A stretch of DNA of 64,000 bases from Noviherbaspirillum aerium (GTDB taxonomy: Bacteria; Pseudomonadota; Gammaproteobacteria; Burkholderiales; Burkholderiaceae_D): NCBI RefSeq assembly GCF_008929045.1, contig NZ_VFAH01000014.1, forward strand, positions 1-64,000, in the 5' to 3' direction. Below the pieces are notes generated by a model that made no database searches, was not told the DNA's origin, and was given only the letters and a program-made list of their open reading frames with translations. Each line of letters opens with the position of its first letter. Within the stretch, counting starts at the first letter, position 1. Below are positions 1-8,101 of this stretch, piece after piece. Position numbers and translations under genes: made by a program.

Positions 1-2
1 AC

Positions 3-2747
3 GGCCATCCGGTCGAGCTCACCGATGCCGCCGGCCGCCGCACCGGCTATCGGCATGACGCGCTCGGCCGTCTCATTGCCGTCGAGCAGCCCGACGGCGC
101 CATCACCAGGATTGCCTACGACCCGCACCACGGCAAGCCCGCGCTCATCACCGATGCCATGGGCGGCATCACTGCGCTGCGCTATGACGAAGCGGGCAAC
201 CTGGCCAGCATCACCGACGCCCTCGGCCAGCGCACCGCCTACCGCTACGGCGCCCACGGCTTGCCGGTCGTCATCACCGATGCCGCCGGCCGCAGCCGCA
301 CGCTGGCCTACAACGATGCCGGGCAAGTCATCCGCCATACCGACTGTTCCGGCCAGACCACCCGCTACGACTACGATGGCTGGGGCCAGCTGAGCAAGCT
401 CACCGATGCGCTCGGCCAGAGCACCGCCTACCGCTACGACGCCGCCGGCCGCCTGCTCGCCGTCACCCGGCCCGACGGCAGCGAGGAACAGCTCGAATAC
501 GACCGTGCCGGCAGGCTGGTGGCGCAGACCGATGCCGCCGGCCGGCGCACCGTCTATGCACTGGACGCCGAGGGATTGCCGACCAGCCGCACCGATGCGC
601 TGGGTCACACGCTGCACTACCGCTACGACGCCGCCAGGCGGCTGGCGCAGCTGATCAACGAGAACGGCGCGGTGTATGCGTTCAGCTATGACGTACTCGA
701 CCGCTTGCACGAGGAAACCGGCTTCGACGGCCGCCTGACGCGTTACCGCTATGATGCCGCCGGCCTGCCGGTGGCTCGGGAGGAACACGGCAGTCCGGGT
801 AGTGCTGGCGTGAAAGGTGCGGGGCGCCATGCCGACGCCCGCATCGACACCCATTACCAGCGCGATGCCGCCGGCCGGCTGGTGGAAAAGATCGTCTCGC
901 GCATCACCGGCCCCTCGATGGCCGAACAGCTGCGCACCCGCTACCGCTACGACAAGCTGGGCCGCCTGATCCAGGCAAGCAATGCGCAAGCCGAAGTCGA
1001 ACTGCAGTACGACGCCATCGGCCAGCTCATTGCCGAAGCCACCACCGCCCGCCATCATGCCAGCCGCATCACGCATGCCTATGATGCGCTGGGCAACCGC
1101 ATCCAGACGGTCTTGCCAGATGGCCGCCAGCTCAACCAGCTGTTCTACGGCTCCGGGCACTTGCACCAGGTCAACCTGGATGGACAAGTCATCTGCGACA
1201 TCGAGCGCGACGGTTTGCACCGGGAAATCAGCCGCAGCCAGGGCCCACTGAAGAGCCTGTTCCAGTACGACAGGCTGGGCCGGCTGACCGGGCAGCAAGT
1301 CAGCGGCAGCCTCGCGGAGCAGCGCCGAGCGTGGCGGGTACTGGACAAGCCGGATATGGACGAAGGCGGCAGCCTTATTGCCCGCCGCTACGACTATGAC
1401 AGGAGCGGCGAGCTGATCGCCATCGACGACGCCCGTCTGGGCCGCACCGCCTACCACTACGACGCCCTCGGCCGCATCCTGTCGGCGGTGCATCCGGATG
1501 TGCAGGAACGCTTCGCCTTCGACCCGGCGCACAACCTGCTCGATGACAGCCTGCAGGATAAGGGCGGGCGCATCGAGAACAACCGCGTCACCGTCTTTGA
1601 AGACAAGCGCTACGCCTACGACGTGCATGGCGATCTGACCGGCAAGAAGATCGGCCGGCATACCGAGATTGCGCTGCAGTGGAATGGTGAGCATCAGCTG
1701 GTCAGGGCCGTGACGACGAGACAGGCACACACCGACCAGCCGACGGTGCAGACGGTGACGTATGGCTACGACCCGTTTGGGCGGCGGCTGTACAAGAAGG
1801 ATGCGATTGGCATCACGCATTTCGTATGGGATGGCAACCGGCTGCTGGAAGAAGTTCGCGGCAGTCATGCGCGGACGTATCTGTATCAGCCGGAATCGTT
1901 CGTGCCGCTGGCGCAGGTGAATCGGGTCATCAAGCAAGATGATGAGACGGAACAAGGCACGCAGACGCAGAAGCAGACGGCGCAGGTGCTGCACATGCAT
2001 ACCGATCATCTTGGTACGCCGAGGGAGATGACGGATGAGCAGGGGCAACTGCGCTGGGCGGCGACGTACCGGGCGTGGGGTAATGTGCTGCGAGTGGAAG
2101 CGCCGGAGGTGGTTGAGCAGGACGCTGAACTGGCACAAAGACAGGCGTTCGAGGAAGTACAGCCACTGCGGTTCCAGGGGCAGTACTACGATGTCGAGAC
2201 GGGGCTGCATTACAATCGATTCCGGTATTACGATCCGGATTGTGGGCGGTTTATTGGTCAAGACCCACTTGGGTTGCAAGGTGGAGTTAACCTGTATCGG
2301 TATGCGGCCAATCCAATTACATGGATTGATCCTTTGGGACTTACTCCATGCTTGTGTTCACCAGCAATCAATGTGAAACACATCTTTCACGGAGAAACAA
2401 ATCGCAGAGGCCGTCCGACAGGTTTTCATCATGAAGGATCTATTGGACACGGCAACAACGCGATTACTACTCAACGTGGCTCAGCAGATGCTCACGGCAT
2501 TTATCAAGCAAATGTCGCAGTGTTGAATCCGTCTACCGGAATATATCAGACTAAAAAATCAACAATGTTTCCTAAAAGTTGGTCAAGAGCTCAGACTTTA
2601 GACGAAATACGCTCTGCCTATCAAGATGCGGTAAGCAATGGAGCCATTTCTGGTAAAAAATTCATGGGCATATCGAAGTCAGGAGTAAAAATAGAAGGCT
2701 ATTTAGATCAAGCTGGAAATATCAACACCGCTTTTCCTAAGATGTAA
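3..2747 (+). CDS. Rhs repeat protein, C-terminal part, with EndoU-like nuclease tip (5' end outside window)
   Basis: The reading frame is open from the first bases of the window, so this is the C-terminal part of a longer gene. About 740 residues are YD/Rhs repeats (many copies of a YRYDxxGRL pattern) that build the hollow shell of a polymorphic toxin. The core ends in the conserved block with [23 protein letters not shown] and then DPLGL, after which the sequence is unrelated and A+T-richer. The tip of about 130 residues contains HIFHGE, GFHHE and later conserved Lys and Tyr positions. This pattern resembles the bacterial EndoU RNase family used as a contact-dependent toxin. Delivery by type VI secretion or a VgrG partner is known for Rhs proteins, but no VgrG is visible here. 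The Rhs call is near certain; the EndoU call is by motif only. Confidence 0.93.
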   Translation, partial: GHPVELTDAAGRRTGYRHDALGRLIAVEQPDGAITRIAYDPHHGKPALITDAMGGITALRYDEAGNLASITDALGQRTAYRYGAHGLPVVITDAAGRSRTLAYNDAGQVIRHTDCSGQTTRYDYDGWGQLSKLTDALGQSTAYRYDAAGRLLAVTRPDGSEEQLEYDRAGRLVAQTDAAGRRTVYALDAEGLPTSRTDALGHTLHYRYDAARRLAQLINENGAVYAFSYDVLDRLHEETGFDGRLTRYRYDAAGLPVAREEHGSPGSAGVKGAGRHADARIDTHYQRDAAGRLVEKIVSRITGPSMAEQLRTRYRYDKLGRLIQASNAQAEVELQYDAIGQLIAEATTARHHASRITHAYDALGNRIQTVLPDGRQLNQLFYGSGHLHQVNLDGQVICDIERDGLHREISRSQGPLKSLFQYDRLGRLTGQQVSGSLAEQRRAWRVLDKPDMDEGGSLIARRYDYDRSGELIAIDDARLGRTAYHYDALGRILSAVHPDVQERFAFDPAHNLLDDSLQDKGGRIENNRVTVFEDKRYAYDVHGDLTGKKIGRHTEIALQWNGEHQLVRAVTTRQAHTDQPTVQTVTYGYDPFGRRLYKKDAIGITHFVWDGNRLLEEVRGSHARTYLYQPESFVPLAQVNRVIKQDDETEQGTQTQKQTAQVLHMHTDHLGTPREMTDEQGQLRWAATYRAWGNVLRVEAPEVVEQDAELAQRQAFEEVQPLRFQGQYYDVETGLHYNRFRYYDPDCGRFIGQDPLGLQGGVNLYRYAANPITWIDPLGLTPCLCSPAINVKHIFHGETNRRGRPTGFHHEGSIGHGNNAITTQRGSADAHGIYQANVAVLNPSTGIYQTKKSTMFPKSWSRAQTLDEIRSAYQDAVSNGAISGKKFMGISKSGVKIEGYLDQAGNINTAFPKM

Positions 2748-2760
2748 AGGAAATTACCAT

Positions 2761-3009
2761 ATGAGCACTATGAATGATTTTTTAAACAGTGATATACAAA
2801 ATATCCAAAGCCGGGAGGCTTATCTAGGATATGCAAAAAATGTGCAATCAGGCCAGCATACGGAACTTGAACTGACTGGAAATGCATTTAATGTCCGCTT
2901 TCTGATATCTGGAGTACATATAGAAAATCTATGGGATGAAAATGAAACAATTGAGATAGAACTAGACAAGTTTATTCAGACTGTATCTGAGTGGATGCCA
3001 AAAAATTAA
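2761..3009 (+). CDS. Small protein, probable cognate immunity protein of the EndoU-like Rhs tip
   Basis: An 82-residue acidic protein without signal peptide or membrane segment begins 13 bp after the Rhs stop codon, with an AAGGA Shine-Dalgarno-like stretch just upstream of its ATG. No family is recognised. The call rests on position: Rhs toxin genes are followed directly by the gene that neutralises the tip. Low GC and A+T-ending codons match the tip and contrast with the Rhs core, so tip and immunity gene probably arrived together. Confidence 0.7.
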   Translation: MSTMNDFLNSDIQNIQSREAYLGYAKNVQSGQHTELELTGNAFNVRFLISGVHIENLWDENETIEIELDKFIQTVSEWMPKN

Positions 3010-3106
3010 AAATAAATGATGTAGAGCGAGGTGCGGCGCTGGATTAATATCACGCGCCGCTAATTAGGAAGCAAAATAGGATAAATAGCAGACGTAAGTA
3101 ATACAC

Positions 3107-4216
3107 ATGCATATCGACCGCCTCGGCACGCCGAGGGAGATGACGGACGGCCGCCAGCTCAACCAGCTGTTCTACGGTTCCGGGCACTTGCATCAGGTCA
3201 ACTTGGATGGACAAGTCATCTGCGACATCGAGCGCGACGGTTTGCACCGGGAAATCAGCCGCAGCCAGGGCGCGCTGAAGAGCCTGTTCCAGTACGACCG
3301 GCTGGGCCGGCTGACCGGGCAGCAAGTCAGCGGCAGCCTCGCAGAGCAGCGCCGCGCATGGCAGGCGCTGGACAAGCCGGATATGTACGAAGGCGGCAGC
3401 CTCATTGCCCGCCGCTACGACTATGACAGGAGCGGCGAGCTGATTGCCATCGGCGACGCCCGGCTGGGCCGCACCGCCTACCATTACGACGCGCTCGGGC
3501 GCATCCTGTCGGCGGTGCATCCGACCACGCAGGAACGCTTCGCCTTCGACCCGGCGCACAACCTGCTCGATGACAGCCTGCAGAACCAGGGCGGGCGGAT
3601 CGAGAACAGCCGCGTCACCGTGTTCGAGGACAAGCGCTACGCCTACGACGTGCATGGCGATCTGACCGGCAAGAAGATCGGCCGGCATATCGAAATTGCG
3701 CTGCAGGGGAATGGCGAGCATCAGCTGGTCAGGGCGGTGACGACAAGGCGGGCACATACCGACCAGCCGACGGTGCAGACGGTGACGTATGGCTACGACC
3801 CGTTCGGGCGGCGGCTGTACAAGAAGGATGCGTTTGGTATCACGCATTTCGTATGGGATGGAAATAGGCTGCTGCAGGAAGTGCGCGGCAGTCATGCGCG
3901 CACGTATCTGTACCGGCCGGAATCGTTCGTGCCGCTGGCGCAGGTGAATCGGGTCATCAAGCAAGATGACGAAGCGGGACGAGTCACCCAGACGCAAAAG
4001 CACACCGCGCAGATACTGCACATGCATACCGATCATCTTGGCACGCCGAGGGAGATGACGGATGAGCAGGGGCAACTGCGCTGGGCGGCGACGTACCGGG
4101 CGTGGGGTAATGTGTTGCGGGTGGAAGCGCCGGAGGTGGTCGAGCATACTGAAGAGCGAGCTCAGCAGCAGGCGTTCGAGGAAGTGCAGCCACTGCGGTT
4201 TCAGGGACAGTACTAA
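3107..4216 (+). pseudogene. Displaced Rhs core fragment, second copy, ended by a nonsense codon
   Basis: This 369-residue frame is nearly identical to the last part of the first Rhs core: 3144-4214 corresponds to about 1117-2191. Its first 14 codons instead copy a later stretch of the core (the HTDHLGTPREMTD region, here with HIDRL), so the 5' end is a rearranged junction. At 4214-4216 a TAC tyrosine codon of the conserved GQYYD block has become TAA. The frame then continues without interruption to 4735. It lacks the N-terminal regions needed for a functional Rhs shell. It is best read as a recombination reservoir that could move its tip onto the full-length gene. Confidence 0.85.
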
Positions 4217-4735
4217 GATGCGGAGACGGGGCTGCATTACAATCGATTCCGGTATTACGATCCGGATTGTGGGCGGTTTGTTGGGCAGGATCCGATTGGG
4301 CTGCAGGGCGGGATCAACCTGTATCGGTATGCAGCGAATCCAATAAGCTGGATTGACCCGCTAGGGTTAGCAGCAAATTGCCCATGCGCTCTTAATCGAA
4401 CTCAAGCTTTGAACAAAGCGAAGGATTTGGCAGGGATTCCAAGAGGCCAACAACCTGTCGCTCAATGGCAAGTAGGAAATGATCCGACCAAAAGGGGTAT
4501 GAAAAATTATAAATACTCAGAGAATCCTACACACTTTGGACGTTTCTATGAATATATTGACGAGAATGGCCATAGAAAGGTAGTGGTAGAGCACATCAAA
4601 GATTCAAATGGTCCACATACTCATGCAGGACGTAGTAAGGGCGATGATCCAAGAAACTATGATTTTAAGAACCATCCCTATCAAAAAATAAATGACGAAG
4701 CAACCGACGACCATCATGTCTATTATGCAAAGTGA
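4217..4735 (+). pseudogene. Severed end of Rhs core plus second toxin tip (predicted nuclease-type, family not assigned)
   Basis: This is in frame with the preceding Rhs fragment but separated from it by the TAA at 4214-4216. It carries the end of the core ([19 protein letters not shown], then DPLGL) and a new 120-residue tip. The tip begins near [17 protein letters not shown] and holds a histidine-rich C-terminus (EHIKD, GPHTHAG, then a closing DDHHVYY). Such Asp/His-rich ends are common in HNH/Endo VII-like nuclease toxins, but I cannot assign a family. A TTG at 4409 could give a 108-residue free tip. The tip overlaps the next gene by about 20 bp. Confidence 0.7.
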
Positions 4736-5156
4736 GTTGTTAAGAGAAAAGCTGCTTGAACGTCGCGCGATCGCATTTGCAAAATCGATACTGGGCGTAA
4801 AGAAATCCAGTGTTGAGCGAATTGGCAGAGACGATTTCATTCAGCATAGAAGTCTCTTGGCAAAGCATGCCAATCTGGACTCTTTACCGGTAAAGAAATG
4901 GGACTTGGATACCTATGAAGAACATGAGGTCGCCAACTGGTTTGCAAGTCGATTAGCTCAAGTCATTGAGGATGCATATTATGTTCCTTTTGAAGTTCCA
5001 TTCATTGTCAGGGTCGAAGTCGAGGATGCATTGGAATTCATAAATAGCTTATGGTCTATTCATGGAACACACGATATGACCATCTTTATTAAAGAACCAA
5101 TATGGGTAATTGATTTGCAAGAGCGTGAAGACGGCATATATTATTTTGAGGCATGA
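4716..5156 (+). CDS. Probable immunity protein of the second Rhs tip
   Basis: A soluble protein of 146 residues (154 if the ATG at 4692 is used). The chosen ATG overlaps the last 20 bp of the toxin tip in another frame, suggesting translational coupling. No signal peptide or membrane segment is seen. The C-terminal half ends in an alternating hydrophobic/acidic stretch ([13 protein letters not shown]). No family is recognised; the immunity role is inferred from position and from the same A+T-rich base use as the tip. Because this gene is intact while its toxin is severed, it could still protect against kin carrying the same tip. Confidence 0.65.
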   Translation: MSIMQSELLREKLLERRAIAFAKSILGVKKSSVERIGRDDFIQHRSLLAKHANLDSLPVKKWDLDTYEEHEVANWFASRLAQVIEDAYYVPFEVPFIVRVEVEDALEFINSLWSIHGTHDMTIFIKEPIWVIDLQEREDGIYYFEA

Positions 5157-5217
5157 ATCAATAAAAATACTCCGAGCATCAATAACTTTTATGCATAGTG
5201 ATAAGGAGCTCGGCTAT

Positions 5218-5793
5218 TTCGGGGAAGTGCAGCCATTGCAGTTTCAGTGACAGTACTACGATGCGGAGACGGGGCTGCATTACAATCGATTCCGGTGTTA
5301 CGATCCGGATTGCGGGCGGTTTGTTGGGCAGGATCCGATTGGATTGGCGGGTGGGAGTAACCTCTATCGCTATGCTGTCAATCCGGTAAGCTGCACTGAT
5401 CCACTGGGGTTAACCGCATGTCTGTGTGGTGATGGCCTAACAGGGAAAAACTGGAAATATGACCCTGAAAAAGATCTTGACCTACGTGGCTCAACTTTAC
5501 CTTTCCGAGACGCCTTAGAAGAAGCATTCAATAGAACTGGTGTACGCAAGGATCAATTCGAAGTAATAAAGTGGGGGAAAACTAGTGATGGAAAAAGTAT
5601 TCCAGTAGGGTACCAAGGTCCCGGTGGGGCAAATGTCAACCTTGACATTCCAAGATGGAATAACTTAAAACCCGATGGAAGTCTTGGAGAGGGACCTCAT
5701 CAGCCACACATAGGTTACCAAACTCCCGGCAAGGGAAGCACTCGCGTAAGAGGTCATGTATTTGTCGACGACGTTCCGGCGACTGGGAGATAA
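5218..5793 (+). pseudogene. Third displaced Rhs core end with toxin tip resembling polymorphic toxin type 47
   Basis: Only the last 60 residues of an Rhs core remain (from FGEVQPLQFQ), with an in-frame TGA at 5248-5250 replacing the glycine codon of the FQGQYYD block. The core end ([18 protein letters not shown]) leads into a tip of about 130 residues with [41 protein letters not shown] and a closing [10 protein letters not shown]. The order of these motifs matches what I recall of the Ntox47 polymorphic toxin family. A free tip could start only at internal sites. It is a silent cassette unless recombined onto a complete Rhs gene. Confidence 0.75.
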
Positions 5794-5795
5794 CT

Positions 5796-6245
5796 ATGGA
5801 ATCCCTGCACAAACTAGGAGCAGCACTAGAGTTTATTAAGGCAGCAAATTTGGTAGGGGTTCGAACAGAAGTCTTGTCAAGAGAAGAAGGCTGTAAATTC
5901 ATTGGTGCCACATTCCGTAAGTTTCCCCCCCATAAAACTACAGGGCATCTTTCCCTACGAGGTGAAATTATCACGATCCCTCTAGAGAAGTATGAGTATA
6001 CATATTCAGAAGAACTCAATGCCACTCCTGCGTATGTCTTTTTTGACCAATCTGGATTAGACAAAAATGTTGTTATAAGAATTGGGAATGCTCAAAAAAT
6101 CGGAATCGTTTTGAAAGAAGCTTTTGGTATGGAGTATTTTGTTTCCGATGAAAATATTTCATATCTAATTGCAGTGAATTGGTATGCGATTGAGATTACG
6201 GGAAAAGCGAAAGAACTTCTTGCATCCTTAAGCGAATCGAAATAG
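5796..6245 (+). CDS. Probable immunity protein of the third Rhs tip
   Basis: A 149-residue soluble protein whose ATG lies 2 bp after the stop of the preceding tip, so it would have been translated with it. It has a basic N-terminal half and an acidic, aromatic C-terminal half (FGMEYFVSDENISYLIAVNWYAIEI). No family is recognised. Position, tight spacing and low GC identical to the tip support an immunity role. The gene is intact despite the broken core upstream. Confidence 0.65.
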   Translation: MESLHKLGAALEFIKAANLVGVRTEVLSREEGCKFIGATFRKFPPHKTTGHLSLRGEIITIPLEKYEYTYSEELNATPAYVFFDQSGLDKNVVIRIGNAQKIGIVLKEAFGMEYFVSDENISYLIAVNWYAIEITGKAKELLASLSESK

Positions 6246-6537
6246 ACCAGTTCATGAAAGTGATACAGAGCCTAAAGTTGATCTTAAGCGGAGGAAATAC
6301 TCCCGAAAAGTAAGCGGCATGGAGGTAAAACTTTCTCCAATCAGAAACGAAGAAGTTTTACATGAAGAAGTCGCGTTTTTCGGTAAGCTAAATTATTTCC
6401 ATTCTCAAGCAGGCAGAAGCCGGCACGCCGGTTGTGTGCCGGCAGCGTGGAATGAGTTTGACCGTATTCCAATAAACAGTACCGTTCAGGCGTAGAATTT
6501 TCGGCGTGATGTTGTACTCTGGGAAGCAGGAGTCATG
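6246..6537. other. Gene-poor stretch at the end of the Rhs array with a possible IS3 start scrap and a hairpin
   Basis: No intact gene is seen. At 6361 the sequence encodes MKKSRF, the usual start of an IS3-family OrfA, but homology is lost at once. A hairpin with stem GCCGGCAC/GTGCCGGC occupies 6419-6443. It is not followed by a T-run. Confidence 0.35.
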
Positions 6538-6595
6538 CCATAAAGAAAAGCAAGTTTGCCGAGCAGCAGATTGTCGTTCTTCGACAAAGTTAGTC
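6538..6595 (+). mobile_element. Truncated start of an IS3-family OrfA transposase
   Basis: In one frame the DNA reads IKKSKFAEQQIVVLRQS, closely matching the first residues of IS3-family OrfA proteins (KSKFTEQQI...LRQ). The start codon has become ATA and homology stops after about 17 codons. Only a relic remains, marking the edge of the Rhs accessory region as a site of insertion and deletion. Confidence 0.5.
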
Positions 6596-6627
6596 TAAAT
6601 TTTTAGCTGAAAGGTAACGTCGTATAT

Positions 6628-6816
6628 GTGGGTGACAGCGCGACTGACTTTGCGCTTGCGGGATCAATAGAGTGTATAAGGGAAGCCCTTCCTGAATTAT
6701 TGGCAGTCCCTCAGCATCATTACTTAATCAGTTCTGAATTTTCCTGGTGCATGTGCTTCACAATGGAGGGAGACATGGGCTTCGGTTTTTCCCCTTCAGG
6801 TGGGATAAGCCACTGA
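6628..6816 (+). pseudogene. Orphan fragment of 62 codons, unknown, A+T-rich
   Basis: A GTG-started frame of 62 residues reads like a real protein end (LPELLAVPQHHYLISSEFSWCMCFTMEGDMGFGFSP) but has no visible ribosome-binding site, and a stop lies eight codons upstream. Style and A+T content match the immunity genes to the left. I suspect the C-terminal remnant of another accessory protein, possibly an immunity gene; no family is recognised. Confidence 0.35.
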
Positions 6817-7221
6817 TAGCTTACGGTATAGACCTGCCGAATCTGGTCGGAAGCCAAGTTCACAAGCTGCAAAAGCGCGGCAGGGATTGGGTGATGCGCT
6901 ACGTATTCCACGAGTAAGCTACGCCCGGTTTGTTAGTCTCCGAGAGCAAGGACCGGTATCACTTCTTCGGCTGCGATGCGCTGGACAGCGTGATCGACCG
7001 TGTGCTGAAAACGCAAGGTGTCTCCTCGTAGCACGCGATGAACATCCTGCACGATGGCGCATCGTTTGCAGGCGAGCGCGTCGGCGTGGCGCGCGGCACC
7101 AAGCAGCATCTTCCTTCTTTAGCAGCCGATGCCGCCGCGAGCGGCGAGGCGCTATTGCGGCAAGTGATGGACTATTACCATGCGAGGTTAAAGCAAATAC
7201 CGGACGCACTGGCACAGTGGG
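6813..7221 (+). pseudogene. Decayed CHC2 zinc-finger DNA-primase-like gene
   Basis: One frame can be read through two stop codons (6915-6917 region and about 7030) as the N-terminal part of a CHC2 zinc-finger/Toprim primase of the kind found on mobile elements. Recognisable pieces are YGIDL...KRGRDW, then FHE, ATPGLLVSESKDRYHFFGCDALDSVIDRVLKTQGVS, then LPSLAAD and a closing MDYYHARLKQIPDALA. The first zinc-binding Cys is replaced by Tyr (VMRYVFHE). The Toprim half is missing and the remnant ends about 20 bp before the carbonic anhydrase stop codon. Confidence 0.6.
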
Positions 7222-7240
7222 CGGCACGCCCGAAATCACA

Positions 7241-7969
7241 TCACGCATTGAAAAACTCGACCCGTCCGTCGTCCAGATCGTAGCGTGCGCCGACGATCAT
7301 CAGCTTGCCTGCCTTGATCGGCTCGGCCAGCATGGCTTCGGTGGTGCGCAGCCGCTCCACGACACGCATCACGTTGTGCCGGACTGCCGCATCGAGCAGC
7401 GCATCGCGCGTGGCGCTTCCCTTCATGGAAGATTGCGCCTTCAATACCGCGGGCACGATGGGCTCGACCATTTGTCCGATACTGCCGGGAAAACTCGTGT
7501 TCTTTTCGACGACGCTCAGCGCGGCATCGACCGCGCCGCAGCGCTCATGCCCCATCACGACGATAAGCGGCACGCCGAGCTGAGCGACCGCGTACTGAAT
7601 GCTTCCCATCGCAACGGTGTCCACGGTATTGCCCGCATTGCGTACGATGAAAAGCTCGCCCAGTCCGCGGCCGAACAGCAATTCCGGCGGCACCCGGGAA
7701 TCCGAACAACTGACAAGCACCGCGAAGGGCTGCTGGCCCTGGGCTATCTCAAGCCTGCGCTCCTTGCTTTGTACGGGGGCCTGGAGACTGTCGTTGAGGA
7801 ATTTCTCATTGCCCTCCTTGAGGGCCTGCAATGCCTGCTGCGCCGTCATGGCGGTTTTCTTGCCGGCGGCCGCGCCGACGCCTGCAGCCGCAGCCACCGT
7901 CCCCAGCGCAATACCGCCGCAGCATAAGGCTTTCAATAAACGACGCTTGTCTGAATCATGCGAATGCAT
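7241..7969 (-). CDS. Beta-class carbonic anhydrase with Tat-like signal peptide
   Basis: A 242-residue protein that interconverts CO2 and bicarbonate. The zinc-site motifs CSDSR, GH and RC (MGHERCGAVDA) are all present, as in bacterial beta-carbonic anhydrases. The N-terminus HDSDKRRLLKALCCGGIAL followed by an Ala/Gly-rich stretch looks like a twin-arginine leader with a hydrophobic core, so the enzyme is probably periplasmic. The ATG at 7969 is preceded by GGGGAGG; the TTG six codons upstream has no such site. It is transcribed away from the acid-sugar island, and its 3' end faces the decayed primase gene. Confidence 0.93.
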   Translation of the reverse strand: MHSHDSDKRRLLKALCCGGIALGTVAAAAGVGAAAGKKTAMTAQQALQALKEGNEKFLNDSLQAPVQSKERRLEIAQGQQPFAVLVSCSDSRVPPELLFGRGLGELFIVRNAGNTVDTVAMGSIQYAVAQLGVPLIVVMGHERCGAVDAALSVVEKNTSFPGSIGQMVEPIVPAVLKAQSSMKGSATRDALLDAAVRHNVMRVVERLRTTEAMLAEPIKAGKLMIVGARYDLDDGRVEFFNA

Positions 7970-8101
7970 GGCATCCTCCCCGCTCAAAATTCTGTTTTGA
8001 ACGGGAAAGAGTTCTTCAGTTCATCTTCTTTTCTCGATTGATTCGCGACTGATTCCGCATATTTATTGCTGTCTTACGTGAATCACTTGCCGCGTCCGAT
8101 C

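Noticed and set aside
3050-4237. Minus-strand 395-codon frame across the second Rhs fragment
   Set aside because: It mirrors the Rhs repeats on the opposite strand; its Arg/Pro/Leu-rich translation is a by-product of G+C-rich codons.
5198-5389. 63-codon plus-strand frame over the third Rhs core end
   Set aside because: It is out of frame with the conserved Rhs core and tip.
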